Source of the DNA: Tethya wilhelma
Taxonomy: Eukaryota > Porifera > Demospongiae > Tethyida > Tethyidae
DNA length: 64,000 bases
Direction of reading: 5' to 3'
NCBI GenBank assembly: GCA_964030475.1
Contig: CAXIPT010000010.1
Span: forward strand, 1,260,870 to 1,324,869
Position numbers and translations under genes: made by a program. Below the pieces are notes generated by a model. The model saw only the letters and a program-made list of their open reading frames with translations, was not told where the DNA came from and ran no database searches. Shown one piece after another: positions 34,096-46,007 of the stretch. Within the stretch, counting starts at the first letter, position 1, and the number at the start of each line of letters is the position of its first letter.

Positions 34096-35904
34096 TCATT
34101 GAATTTCTGAAATTCTTCTGTGAGATTTGATAACAGATTTATACTTCTTAACAAGTTCTTCTAAGTCAGAACCTCCAGGAAGTCCTTCCAAGTATGCAAA
34201 CATGTAGTGTTTTACTTTAGAGAAGTGTTTCTGGATGCTTTCAAGAGGAACCGATTCCAATGCTGGTATTATCGTATTACGTAAGCTTACAATGCTATAC
34301 TTACAGTATGCTTTGCTGTATCGTTTGGCTTGAGCCCATACACGCTCGATTGGATTGAGCTCACAATGAAATTTCGGCAGCATATACACTATATGACCCC
34401 TCTCCTCCATTAAAAATCTCTCAACTAGAGACTTCTCATTCTTAAAATCAGGGTGACTGCCGAGAATCTCTCTCATCTGTTCAGCTTTCATACCGCGTGT
34501 ATTTACACCTCTTTCTTCCAACACGGCACGCAACCCCTTAGGAAGACCAAGAGAATAGTTCATCTTTTGTGGCTTTCCTCCCCACCACCCATCCCTCATT
34601 ACTCGTTGAGCACCTCCAGGTTTAACATTCATTTTTGAGACATCTAGGGCATCATCGGGCATGGCTGCGTGGCAACTACTATGATCAAATATCCAAACTA
34701 GTCTCCAGCCATCCTCTTTAGGATATTTTGTCTCTGCTATTTTTACAGCCTCTTTTAGCTGAGCAATAAACTTTTGCGCAGTCCAGTAGCCTTCTTTGGC
34801 TTCTCCATATTCAAGAAGTTGACGTGCGTATTTTCGAGCAGATGGATCCTTTTGCTTGGCTAGTTCGTACTCGTCATCAGTAAGATGCAAGTATCCTCCT
34901 CTTTCTTCAATGAAATCAGAAACCATAATTCCACTTCCCCTCGACTTTGGTCTCATTACGGTTGTTCCCTTCAAAGCCCATAGAGTCGGTTGATCTTCAT
35001 TAGCTTGGAACGTGGACTCGTCATGAAACAAGACAACTGTCTTGTTTAGCACTGAAGCATCGGGGGGGTTCAAATCAGCTGGAAGGGCCTTCTTGGCATC
35101 TTCTGTTGGTGCATTGTCACTGTTCAAAAACCCCAAAGAGACCATCCTGTGTAGAAATCTCTGGCGGTATTCAACAACATCTGTTCTCTCATGACCATCA
35201 ACATACGTTCCTTTCTTCTTCATTACGACTGTAAATCCAAGTTCATGCATCCATTTCCTTGCTGTTTCAATACCAATCTTTCTGGGGAAACCAGGTTCAA
35301 GGGTCTCATTTGGTAAGAGATCATCATTTACCCACCGACAAAACTTTGCTACAGTCAGATTAGGTTCCCCTTTGAGGTCAGCATGTTCCCGAATGTATCT
35401 TGTCGCTTTTTTGTTAAGATCTTCACTCGTCCACATCACACCACTTCTTTCGTATTTCCCTTGCTTGTTCTCAGGAATCTCGCCATTCTCAGTAAAATAC
35501 TTTCTCCACTCACGTACAGTTTTGTCTGACTTTCCTATCATCATGCCTGACAATTCTGCAGCCTTGGTCTCACCCAAACTTAGATGCTTACAGAGTTGGA
35601 AACACAAAAACAATCCTAAAGAAACACGGTCATCTCTCTCGAGCTGTGTAACCCAGGATTCACAAAAATCTTCTATAGTGTGGTCTGTGTCAGATTTCAT
35701 ACTTGCATCCAAGTCAAAAGTGGGGTCTACAGTTTCATCATCAGTGTCCAGAGCTTCTTCAGACATTGTCACAATTTCAGAAAGATCATCTTGAGCAATG
35801 GTGATTTGTCCACTACTTTCTCCACTTTCACGCCTTCTTTTAGCTTCCCTGGCCTTCTCAGCATTTAGTTCTAGCTGTCTTTTCAACTTAGACTTGGGTG
35901 GCAT
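34096..35904 (-). CDS. intact IS630/Tc1-mariner-type DDE transposase, 602 aa
   Basis: Single uninterrupted reading frame starting MPPKSKLKRQLELNAEKARE, with a basic nuclear-localisation-like N-terminus, an acidic stretch, a helix-turn-helix-like region (ESWVTQLERDDRVSLGLFLC to MMIGKSDKTVREWRKYF) and a catalytic core. The DDE triad is recognisable as VVLFHDESTFQAN, LVWIFDHSSCHAA and FHCELNPIERVW. Length exceeds typical Tc1 (about 340 aa) and fits the longer DDE families of fungi and marine invertebrates. No terminal inverted repeats were found within 300 bp either side, so it is either a transposon with ends I cannot see or a domesticated copy. The intact frame implies recent activity or selection. 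Confidence 0.85.
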   Translation of the reverse strand: MPPKSKLKRQLELNAEKAREAKRRRESGESSGQITIAQDDLSEIVTMSEEALDTDDETVDPTFDLDASMKSDTDHTIEDFCESWVTQLERDDRVSLGLFLCFQLCKHLSLGETKAAELSGMMIGKSDKTVREWRKYFTENGEIPENKQGKYERSGVMWTSEDLNKKATRYIREHADLKGEPNLTVAKFCRWVNDDLLPNETLEPGFPRKIGIETARKWMHELGFTVVMKKKGTYVDGHERTDVVEYRQRFLHRMVSLGFLNSDNAPTEDAKKALPADLNPPDASVLNKTVVLFHDESTFQANEDQPTLWALKGTTVMRPKSRGSGIMVSDFIEERGGYLHLTDDEYELAKQKDPSARKYARQLLEYGEAKEGYWTAQKFIAQLKEAVKIAETKYPKEDGWRLVWIFDHSSCHAAMPDDALDVSKMNVKPGGAQRVMRDGWWGGKPQKMNYSLGLPKGLRAVLEERGVNTRGMKAEQMREILGSHPDFKNEKSLVERFLMEERGHIVYMLPKFHCELNPIERVWAQAKRYSKAYCKYSIVSLRNTIIPALESVPLESIQKHFSKVKHYMFAYLEGLPGGSDLEELVKKYKSVIKSHRRISEIQ

Positions 35905-36880
35905 CTCTCAAGAGTTGAAAAAACCAAGAAAAACAGTAACAAACTTTGCAAAAATCTTTTCGCGGCAAACACGCGGTAATATTAATTATGATGTCATTGA
36001 CCAAAAAATTTTTTGAAAAGTGATGTCATAAGCCAGTAAAATAGGCGGTCAGTGCTAAAATTCAGCTTGCAGGCCTGCAATGCAGACAAAAGCTATTGTA
36101 TCATGTAGAGGATGTCAAGCGCTGCAAAATGCAGCAGGAAGTAAGTTCATACGTTACGTAATTAGGAAGTTATGATTGCAATTAGTTTTTGGAAGTACAT
36201 GTGTGGTTGCACTATAGTCTAAAACTTCTGGATATTTGGAACAGTCAAAAACCTCGTTAAGGTAATGATATGCAAAAATGCATGTTCATGTACAGGAATG
36301 CTTGTAGAATTACAACTTTGGGTAATTTTATTGGCTGTTTAAATCAGTACTCAGTAATGGTGTAGGGTATGAATTAGTACTCTAATTACCATGCTCTGGA
36401 ACCATGGAAAAGGTGACAAATACTTGTAATTGCCACCTTTGGGGATCAAAGAATGTCCTTTTTTGAGCCAAATTTCTCCATATGGTTGTATTGGAGTAGC
36501 TTTTAGGCCATTGTGGCCACACAGTTTGTGTCTAGTCAGTCAAATTTGATCAGTAGGTGTACTTTAATGTATACAATGAGGTGTGTGTGTCATTTGGCCC
36601 AGGTGACTCTGTTTTAGTGCGGTCGTCAAGTGACATGCAAGTTAATTGTAGGGCCATTAATAATTACTAGTGGATTTGTGGGTTAACCTTTTTGAACATT
36701 GACTGATTGTAGATTCTTAAGTTTGTGTCAAATTTGTACAACACCCTGATGGGTGTATAAATATAGTGCAACACCCATAGGGGTGTGTATCAAACACCTT
36801 TCCATGCTTACACCCTTAAGGGTGTATTGTAATCAAACTTCAAGGGTGTTTTGCAACACCTCATTTTTAACAGTGTGTGT
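35905..36880. other. spacer with short ACACCC/GGGTGT palindromes
   Basis: No gene. From about 36738 to 36870, GGGTGT and ACACCC alternate in palindromic pairs (ACACCCTTAAGGGTGT, ACACCCATAGGGGTGT), leading into the satellite. Confidence 0.5.
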
Positions 36881-38035
36881 TGAAAAAAGTGAAAGTTTAC
36901 AAAAGTGTTTGTTTTTTGCTGAAAAGTGTTTTCAAGGCAAAATAAACTTTTCTTGCAAAAAGTGTACTTTATTGTCTTATAAAATTTTCTATATCCCTAC
37001 TCACTCAAAAAAACCAAGTCATTTATCTACACTATGAGAAAATTTTGTCTTTTACCAACAATGTTTTTTACACCAAGAGAATGTTGCATGTGTTGAAAAA
37101 AGTGAAATTTTACAAAAGTGTTTGTTTTGTGCTAAAAGTGTGATCAAGGCAAAATAAGCGTTTCTTGCAAAAAGTGTAATTTATGGTTTTAGAAAATTTT
37201 CTAAGTCCACAGTTGCTCAAGAAAACTAAGTTCTTTATCTATACTGTGAGAAAATTTTGTCTTTCACCAACAATGTTTTACAAACCAAGGGAATCTTCCA
37301 TGTGTTGAAAAAAGTAAAATTTTACAAAAGCGTTTCTTTTTGCTGAAAAGTGATTTCAAGTAAAAATAAACGTTTTTTTGCAAAAAGTGTACTTTATGGT
37401 CTTACAAAATTTTCTATAACCATAGTCACTCAAGAAACATAAATTTTTCATCTCTGCCGTGAGAAAACTTTGTGTTTCACCAACAATGTTTTTACAAAGA
37501 GAGAATGTTCCATGTGTTAAAAAAAGGAAAACTTCACAAAAGTTTTTACCCTGAGTGGAAAAATGTTTTAATGGCAAAATAACATTTTTTAAAAAAAGTG
37601 TACTTTATGGACTCAAAAAATTTTCTAAGTCCACAGTCGCTCAAGAAAACTAAGTTGTTAATCTATAAAATGTGAGAAAATTTTGTCTTTCACCAACAAT
37701 GTTTTATACACCAAGAGAATGTTCCATGTGTTGAAAAAAGTAAAATTTTACAAAAGGGTTTCTTTTTGGTGAAAAGTGTTTCCAAGGAAAAATAAGCGTT
37801 TTATTCAAAAAGTGTACTTTATTGTCTTAGAAAATTTACTAAGTCCACAATCGCTCAAGAAAACTAAGTTCTTTATCCCTACCTTGAGAAAACTGTTTTT
37901 CACCAACCATGTTTTTTACAGGAGGAGAATTTTCCATGTAATGAACATGTAAAATTTCACAAAAGTATTTCTTTCGTGCTGAAAAGTGTTTTTAAGGCAA
38001 AATAAACGTTTTTTGAAAAAAGTGTACTCAGTGTA
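36881..38035. repeat. 212-bp tandem repeat, about 5.4 copies
   Basis: TGTTGAAAAAAGTGAAA recurs at about 36879, 37092, 37304, 37516, 37730 and (decayed) 37939, giving periods of 213, 212, 212, 214 and 209 bp. Each unit also holds AAAAGTGTACTTTAT, AGAAAATTTTCTAAGTCC and TTTCACCAACAATG. Copies are diverged by indels in homopolymers. No coding capacity. Confidence 0.9.
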
Positions 38036-38570
38036 GTTAAGGCATGTGCAGTATTAGAAATAATTGCAAAATATTATTTCAAACCAATTTAAACACTGTT
38101 CAATTTAATTCTATAATGTTAAACTTTGTGATATAACTTTCAATACAGATAGAGCATGCAGTAAANAAGTAGAAGGTGCTAATGAGTGACAATGAGTGAC
38201 AATGAGCTACCTTTCCGTTCAGGTCTGTACATTCAATGGAGAAAAACACCACAAGTTTCTTTTCAAATTCAAATTGTTCAAAAGTTGGCAAGTGAACAAC
38301 AATTGAAACCATGTCATAAGCATACTACACTCTATGAAGAACAGGACTGGAGATTGTATATTTTAATTAGAAAGCTTCCAAAAAAGTTATTGGTGAACAG
38401 AACTCATTTCAGGCCGCAATACATTTTTACCCATACTTCTTTCCCCGGGCAATATTCAGTGTGAACTAATTAGCCTGGAATGTCCTCCTACTTCTTCATA
38501 TGGCAGGTCATGTCATGCACTCAGACGCCATCTGTTGTCTACAGCTGTTTTCAAAACAAGTAAGTCACTC

Positions 38571-38625
38571 AGTAGCCTTGTACCCAGGCTCCTCCCATCA
38601 AAAGAAGGGAGAGGGCCTGGTACAC
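38571..38625. repeat. short hairpin MITE-like copy
   Basis: AGTAGCCTTGTACCCAGGCTC on the left facing GAGGGCCTGGTACAC on the right. Confidence 0.55.
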
Positions 38626-38749
38626 ACTGTTTGCGCATGCTCAATTTTCCTAGTATACACTGGGAATTCGGATATCTTTGTATACGTAATCGTTTATTAT
38701 TTCGGTTATTTCTCAGTGTGGTAAGAAATTTCTCACCTTTAACCTACGA

Positions 38750-38870
38750 TGGTGCAATGGTTAGCATGCAGTTGTGACACGAAAATGCAAATGTACGTAT
38801 AATGAAAGTACTCGTGACGATTGTGGCTTCAGTAATGTGCATGACAAACCTAGGTTCGAATCTCAGCTAT
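38750..38870 (+). repeat. tRNA-like promoter pair, probable SINE head
   Basis: GATGGTGCAATGGTTAGCATG (A-box-like) is followed about 85 bp later by GGTTCGAATCTC (B-box-like). The spacing is longer than in a true tRNA gene and no cloverleaf forms, so a tRNA-derived SINE or tRNA pseudogene is likelier. Confidence 0.45.
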
Positions 38871-39489
38871 AGATAACCCCGGCATGGATCGAGGAAGATA
38901 TGAAGAAGTTTTGTACAAATTGGGACATGGCCAGTAAGAACTGTAAATTAGTCTTTACTTTGAAGCACATCGTGCTAACGAGTGACAATGAGCTACCTCT
39001 TCTGTACATTTGTATGGTGGGTATGGACTGAGTACATCACCAATTTCGTTTCATTTCGGCGCAAAAACAGCAATAAATTAGCATTTGAAAGCATATCATT
39101 TGCATACTACATTTCATTTAGAACTGGATTGGAGGTTGCAAATTTTGTGTACTCCCACAGAAGATGAGATATGGCCGGCTAAAGGTTGACATGTCTGCTT
39201 TTTCCCCATAGTGACAATACAAATTTCCGAAATCCAATTTGGCGCTAAGATGAGGACAGGTACAGCTTAATTATTCATATCAATGGACTGTACTAAATCT
39301 ATACAAAAAAACTTGGAGGTTGCAAATTTTGATTAGGCTCCAAAAAAGTTATTGATGAAAAAAAGCCCATTTTGATACATTTTCTCCGAAGTTTTCCCAA
39401 TATTCAGTACGAACTAGTTTTAATCAGGATAGAATGTCCTCATATTTAATTCCTTGTAAGTTTGTGAATTTTAACATCAAACTTAATTA

Positions 39490-39718
39490 CCATATAGCTC
39501 CAAATTTTCGTGGTGCAATAATAATATTTATTATTTTCGTTAATTTCGTGATTTGACCGTATATCACGAAAATTTTCTTCACGTAAATTTAGAAAACCGT
39601 ATATGGGCAATATATGGGCAATAATTTTCGAGATCGTGATTCACGAAAATTGGCTCAAAATGGCAAAGACAGACTTTTCACGAACTTTTTTAACCCACGA
39701 AAATTTGGAGCTATACGG
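39490..39718. mobile_element. 229-bp Tc1/mariner-type MITE (CCrTATAGCTCC ends)
   Basis: Left end CCATATAGCTCCAAATTTTC, right-end reverse complement CCGTATAGCTCCAAATTTTC, flanked by TA on both sides. The interior repeats CACGAAAATT in both orientations, so most of it folds on itself. Confidence 0.85.
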
Positions 39719-39930
39719 TAATTGCTGTGTGTCTGAGTAATGTTAATACTTGTGTATAGTCTGTAGTAGCTAACTGTTAAGAAGCGAAATCTCTAGAAGA
39801 AGCGAAAGTTTAGAAGAGAAATCTCTCCCTGTACTACGAGTAAGGTGGTTTTGGTAAGCCGATCTCAAACCACTCAGCCATACTCATAGCGCCTGTGATT
39901 CTATCCTAGGCTAGCACTTATGGCATTCTG

Positions 39931-41846
39931 AACTGGACAAAATGCTCAAAATAAATTTTAAGTGTTCAAAAGTACAAGGGTCATTGCCCATAGCCAGATC
40001 AGGTGTTCAAAAGTACAAAGGTCATGGCTATGGTGGCCCTGCATGGAGGTCGCACCTTGCGCCAATCTTACACTGCCAATGTTTTGACGTTTGACCTCGC
40101 TAAGCACCAAACTCCTATGTCCGATCTCAAATTATTTTGACCTTTGACCTCACTAAGTGCCAATTGTCAATGTCCCATCTCCGAAAGTTTAACCGTTGAC
40201 CCCGATGTAAAATTGCCAGCTACAAGTTCTACAAACCGTAGATAATCTACAAACTCAACAGATGGTTTAATAGCTTTCAATGCATCTTAGTAAATTGATC
40301 TGCAGTTGTAGAGAGGGACTGCATGGGTCTCTCTTTTGTAACACTACTATCACATCTTACTTACATGTTAGTATAATGACAGTGATATCTTGCCTTGAAC
40401 CAAGGAAGGGAACATGATCAGGTACAAGACTAAGTGATTTCTTATCAATAATCCCATAATGGGCTTTTCTGAATGGCTATAGGATCGGACTTCCATATGC
40501 TTCAGGCTACAAAAAGTCTGGTATACTAGCTGTCACACAGTCTAACAGTGAGACACTCTTGGTTCTAGTTATAGCCCGGGCCCCTGGGCCTCGTCCACCA
40601 ACTTAGTCTGGTTTGGATGAGTCTACAGTAGTATAGCTAGCTATAGCCTTGTTCCCAGTCACAAAAGAGACACCTAGTCCCTAGCTCTCTACAACTGCTA
40701 ATAAATTTACTAAGATGGGTTGAAAGCTATATTATAATGAACTCTCTGTTGAGGGTGTAGAACTTGTAGCTGGCAGTTTTACATCGGGGTCAAAGGTTAA
40801 ACTTTCGGAGATAGGACATTGGCGATAGGAGATCAGACATTGGCGATAGGAGATCAGACATTGGCGATTGGCACTTTATTGGAGCTCGGACATAGGAAAT
40901 TGGCGCTTAGCGAGGTCAATTAAAGGTCACAATATTGGCAATGTAAGATTGGCGCAAGGTGTGACCTCCAGGGCCACCGTGCATTGCGCATAGCCAGGTC
41001 AAGTGTTCAAAAGTACAAAAGTCATTGTGTGAATTCTGTACAAAGGTAAAAATTCAAACTCTGTGCCAGCTGCTTGCATAGTTGCATGTTACGTCATATC
41101 CGGTGTAAAGAATTATATGCAAGTGAACGTTTTTGCACAGTCCGAGGCTTGCCCTTCCCATTTTTAATTTTCACAATAATATAATCTGATGCCTATTACT
41201 CAACTGATGATGACCATTAGCATGCAACCTGAGAGAAATTTCTACTCATTTTTTCCACATTATGCTCCAGAATTTTCAGCTAGTAAATTTATTTACCAAT
41301 GCCTAGTGCACACACTATTTGCGCATGCAAGAACATATATTTAAACAGGCTTTAAAATTTTTCAAGCGGCCAACACACTGGTAAAGGTTGATCGTCATGT
41401 GTATTTGCATAATGTGCTAGTCGTACTGTGGAGTCTTAACAGTTTTGCTGAGGCTAACAGTGAGCTAACTCATGCAGAGCTGCGCATTCTGCAAGCATGA
41501 AGACTGCCATAGATGCACTGAGCTATATTAAATTAGTGCCAGGATTTGATGACGTTGATTGCACCCGCTCTATATAGCTCTATAGCAAATAGATAATAGA
41601 GAATTCACCTACCGAGCACAGGGTTGCAACTCGGGAAAAAAATTAAAATATACGACAAGGAAGGTCTGATGCAGAAAAGAGCACTCGCACTTACTTATAT
41701 TGGATACGACGTCATGCACGTACTTTTGAACACTTGACCTGTCTATGCGCAATGACCTTTGTACTTTAAAACACCTGACCTGGCTATGCGTGGTGACTTT
41801 TGTACTTTTGAACACTTGAAATTTATTTTGAACATTTTGTCCAGTT
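39931..41846. mobile_element. 1.9-kb foldback element with nested subterminal repeats
   Basis: Ends AACTGGACAAAATGCTCAAA (39931) and its reverse complement AACTGGACAAAATGTTCAAA (to 41846). TGTTCAAAAGTACAA with CATAGCCAGGTCA recurs in both arms and again at about 40984-41023. A second inner palindrome pairs about 40020-40260 with about 40740-40985 (GCGCAAGGTGYGACCTCC / GGAGGTCGCACCTTGCGC). No transposase and no clear target duplication. Confidence 0.7.
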
Positions 41847-42313
41847 ATATAGGAATACCATAAGAACTAACCTAGCTAGCTGGCTGTCTATATGCACACT
41901 TTTCATATACTCGGCTTGCATTTTTCACAGTCCAGAGAAAAGTAGCGTTTAGCTCGAGGTCGCATCATTTCTGGTGAACTCCCGTGATACGCACACACAC
42001 ACACATTGATGGACAAAACTTTGCTTATAATATGCTTTTAATACGATATAGCTCACATGGCTTCGAAGAGTCCATGACCTCATACCAGGCTGACCATAAT
42101 ACATTTCCTGTAACAGGCCATCAAACCCAAAACCTTTTATATGTTGTGTTGCTTTTATGTTAAATTCTAGTGCTGTAATATAGGACATGCATTTATTCCC
42201 TTATATGGATAGAATTAACAAGTGCATGATCTTGTTATTTATCATCAAGTCATCTAGATCTATTTTTTTACTTGCTATAGTATACAGTCACTTGGTGAAA
42301 GTATATAATTATT
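41847..42313. other. spacer upstream of LDLa gene
   Basis: Presumed promoter; no other feature recognised. Confidence 0.35.
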
Positions 42314-45210
42314 ATGATGAAGCAGAAAAGATTTGTTTGGCCTGGAGAAGGGATCTATATCATACTACTATATAGCAGCTACTTTGTTGTTGCTATTCAA
42401 ACTCAGTCACTACCAATCGTTGAGGACCGATGTGCAATGGAGGAGCAACTTACAATTGGCTCAGGAAACACGAGCACTATGACAGTTTCAGACAATCTAT
42501 CCTGTCCTGAAGTAGACAGTAATGGTACCAGGACATTGAGGTGTTTCAACAGGTCAGAGCTGTGTAATGGAGTAGCGTTTTGTGAGTCAGGATCTGATGA
42601 AGGGAACTTCACTGATTTTTCTGCTGCTCCATCTGACTTACTCATTCCAGGGAATCTATCTTTTTTGAATTGTTAGTCTTTTATCTGTATCCGTATAGCT
42701 ATAAAGCTATATAATGAGTTGACTCTTGCATGTGTTACACGTGTGCCTTATTCGCAATTTTTATGTGTATATTATAATATTATACAGGTGAAAGAGTTGT
42801 AGATGGTAAAGTGGTGCCATCCATTCTTTGCTATGGTGGTGGTGATCGATTATATATCAGTATCGAACACCTCTGTGATGGTGTCTCTGATTGTAGAGAT
42901 GGTATTGATGAAGTGAATCTATTCTGTGAATGTAAGTATTACAATTGTGACAATAAAATATGCGGCATGCGTCATGATCTATACTGGATGATGATATATA
43001 TATTATAATTATTTGTACGCATAAATAAAAAAATAAGCTTCATCGCACATAATTATATAGAATCTACCCAGTACTACATAATTATTAGGAATATAAAGCC
43101 TTCGAACTTACTTATAGCACTCTCAGGCAAATTACTAAATTAATTAATAACTATAGCTTATAATTATATAGCTTATAGCTATAAATCTCACAAAAATTTC
43201 TTGTGTACTTGTAGAGAGTGCCAGTGAGAAAAACCTATACATACAACTTACAGTCTTGAATTACAATTTTGTTCTCGTTACGTACGTATGTAGCTACATT
43301 CTAGTATATACACGGTTTCTAGGAAACCAGAAAGTGCTGAGCCAACTTTAACAGCACAAAGTAAGTTCTTTTTTTCGGAAACTATGTGTTACTTGATAAT
43401 AATTTTATTATATAATAATTATATAGGTCGTTTTTATCTTAAACTGTTCAAAACAAAACGAGAAATCATCAATTATTAAGCTTTGAAACTTATTATAAAC
43501 TCAGAATAATTATGTTCTGCACCAAGCTTGCTAGTTCAAAGGTTGTTGTCTATCCATGCATCCATGGAATGCAGTATGTGTTTGCTAGCTAGTCTATCTA
43601 TAATGGGCATGCACATTACCATGTACTTAACTCTATAGCTTTATCATGCATGTATACTAAAAGCAGCTGCTCAAGCTTTTTTAAATTAACTATGCAGTCC
43701 CAGTTCAGATTGTCAGTGCTAATTTTGCGGTACATGCAGTTTGATGCAAACTTCAATCTATATAGACAACGTAATAACACTCTTTCTGCCATTTGCTTGC
43801 TGTTTCTATTTCAAATACACATGTAAACTACCGTTAAGTTTTCACTCTTGAACTCAGTTGAACTCCAATTTAAAGCGGGGCAGGCTAAGATTTCAATCAC
43901 TGTGCCCACGTGCACTAATCACCCTTCTACCCTTCTACCTCACGTGATTTTAAATACCAGGCTCCCTCTCTCCTTATCTCTTGTGCTGTGGGTGTGGACA
44001 CACCGAGAGGGAGCCTGGGAACGAGGCTAGCACATTCCTATACTGCGTAACTTTTACTCCATGTAGTCTATATTGAGTCTATATAATATAAGTGGTAAAA
44101 ATTTCAAAAAAATAAGCAGTGTAAGAATGGGCAGTGTTATAAAAAGCATATTGGAACAAGGCATGTCTCAATTTCGGCACATGACTACTTCATTTTATTT
44201 TTGATCCATACTCGTTGTAAATGGTTCAGTTGTTCAAATTCAGTTAGCTAAGCGGGAGAGAAAAGTATATGAACATGCATGCAGACAGTTTAAATCAAGA
44301 TTTCTGCAGTAAAAAATGCATGGAGTATAGTCATGTGCCAAAATTGATACATGCATGCCTTGTAATGCTTTTTACAGCACTGCCCATTCCTACACTGAAA
44401 TTTTTACCTCTTGTTCTTTCACTTTTTTCAACACTACAGTGTGAAGACTATTAGAGACTGGTTAGTCACTATACAAAAAGCTTGAGTAGCAGCTTCATGC
44501 ATTATAATGCTAGAGTAACTAATGCACATGCACGCGCTATATGCCACGTGAATAGATAATGACATGAAGTATACATGAATATATGCTAAGTTTCAAAGTT
44601 TTCTAATTTTGTTAAGGCTGATTTGTGATGAAAAAGAATATCAAGGAATGCAGTTCCTAGGACTTACCTTGTACTGTCGAAGTTAGCGTAACACTTTCTG
44701 TTTCTCTGTAAACTGCATGTATTCAATTAAGCAAGTCAGTTAGTATGTATACATACGTATGTACATACGTTAGGAGAACAAAATTGGCACAATTGTAGGC
44801 TTCTCACTAGCTCTCTCTAAGAGTGTCTAGTGAAGTTTCTGTGAGTTTCAGGCCTTGCATGCAGTTAGTAATCTGTTGGAGAGAGCCTTTGAGCAAGTTT
44901 GAGAGCTTAACTTTGTTTTGCTAGATTTTTATGGTGATACTTGAACGTTTTTATTGGGTCTATGAGATGTGTGGCCCATTCCTACTATATGACATTGTAC
45001 TATCGTACGTATGATTATAGTGGTATACATACATAATTTTGTATACGTGTTAATTTCTTCTCCATACATGCATATATATAGCCCCCTGTCTTCTTCCATA
45101 CTATGGTGGCTGTCCATACACAAGAGAGTGTCAAAACGATAAACTAAATCCTGGTTGTGGTGGCTATTTACCTAATCATGTTCCAGACTCTGAGAAATGC
45201 ATTCTATCAG
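42314..45210 (+). CDS. secreted or membrane LDLa-repeat protein, 5' part
   Basis: Exons 42314-42671, 42788-42931 and 45082-45210 join in frame (phase 1 at each junction, 210 codons). The N-terminus is MMKQKRFVWPGEGIYIILLY with a hydrophobic core compatible with a signal peptide or anchor. Two LDL-receptor class A modules are visible: LRCFNRSELCNGVAFCESGS-DE, and LCYGGG..EHLCDGVSDCRDGIDE, each with the C-D-E calcium cage. The third exon is Cys/Gly-rich (SPCLLPYYGGCPYTRECQND) and not assigned. Its donor appears to be GC-type (TCAG|GCAAGT). Further exons are expected, but the contig ends at the N (45631). Many N-glycosylation sequons support extracellular location. Confidence 0.72.
43960..44030. 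repeat. hairpin MITE-like copy in LDLa gene intron
   Basis: CCAGGCTCCCTCTCTCC faces GAGAGGGAGCCTGGGAACGA, forming a strong hairpin around GTGGGTGTGGACACACC. Confidence 0.7.
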
Positions 45211-45631
45211 GCAAGTCACATTAATTTTTATAGTCTATACTCAAAAAAATTAAGTTATTATGTACAGTATTATAATATTGACCAAGCAAGAAGATGCTCA
45301 AGGCCAATAACAGGGATATATTCCCTCTAAATATAATAAATACTGGTTGCATGAAGCCACCTAACATCAAAAGTGCTGGTGTGCCAATATATAGCAATGC
45401 CACATGGCACAGTACTAAAACTATAACATCAAAGGTGCCTGTGTGCCAATAATGTAATTATTGTATGGCATGGGAATTGTGTTGATAGTAACAGCTGTTT
45501 CTTTTCATGTGCCACTTAAGAAACAAGGAAACAAGCCTGCATATGCGTCATTTCCCTAGAAACAGGCAGTTGCTCTATAGTAACGTGACGTCAATTTGGA
45601 TTCATTTGTTGAAAAACCAGTGAGAGAATGN
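45211..45631. other. end of LDLa contig
   Basis: No further exon recognised before the N at 45631. Confidence 0.4.
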
Positions 45632-45637
45632 CTACAG

Positions 45638-45813
45638 AATGTGGTGGTAGTGAATCAACCTTCTGGCTCTCCAACTGTTCTCCGAACTGTTTCTCCCAAG
45701 CCTCCAGATTATCTCATCCTCTCTCTCGTGGCTCTTGCCCTGTGCTTCTTTCACGGCAACTGGCTCACCTTCTTCTGTTTGGTCCCTGCGCTGATCTTTA
45801 GCCTCTCTGTAAG

Positions 45814-45869
<56 letters not shown>

Positions 45870-45970
45870 CATAATAGAGCTGAATTGGTCTTATATATGT
45901 ATACAGTTTAGGAATGAATCATAATTATGAACACTTATGTACAATCATAGAAAAATATCGATCTTTGTAC

Positions 45971-46007
<37 letters not shown>

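Larger units (their letters stand above)
38196..39460. repeat. diverged interspersed repeat, three partial copies
   Basis: GACAATGAGCTACCT begins copies near 38196 and 38984. GGAGGTTGCAAATTTTG / CTTCCAAAAAAGTTATTG and CAATATTCAGTRYGAACTA recur at 38350-38470, 39130-39150 and 39315-39430. The copies are ragged, probably an old transposon interrupted by other elements. Confidence 0.55.

Noticed and set aside
33742..36000. TAATTATGACGTCAT and TTAATTATGATGTCAT as transposase TIRs
   Set aside because: They are in direct, not inverted, orientation, and the similarity rests on a CRE-like palindrome.
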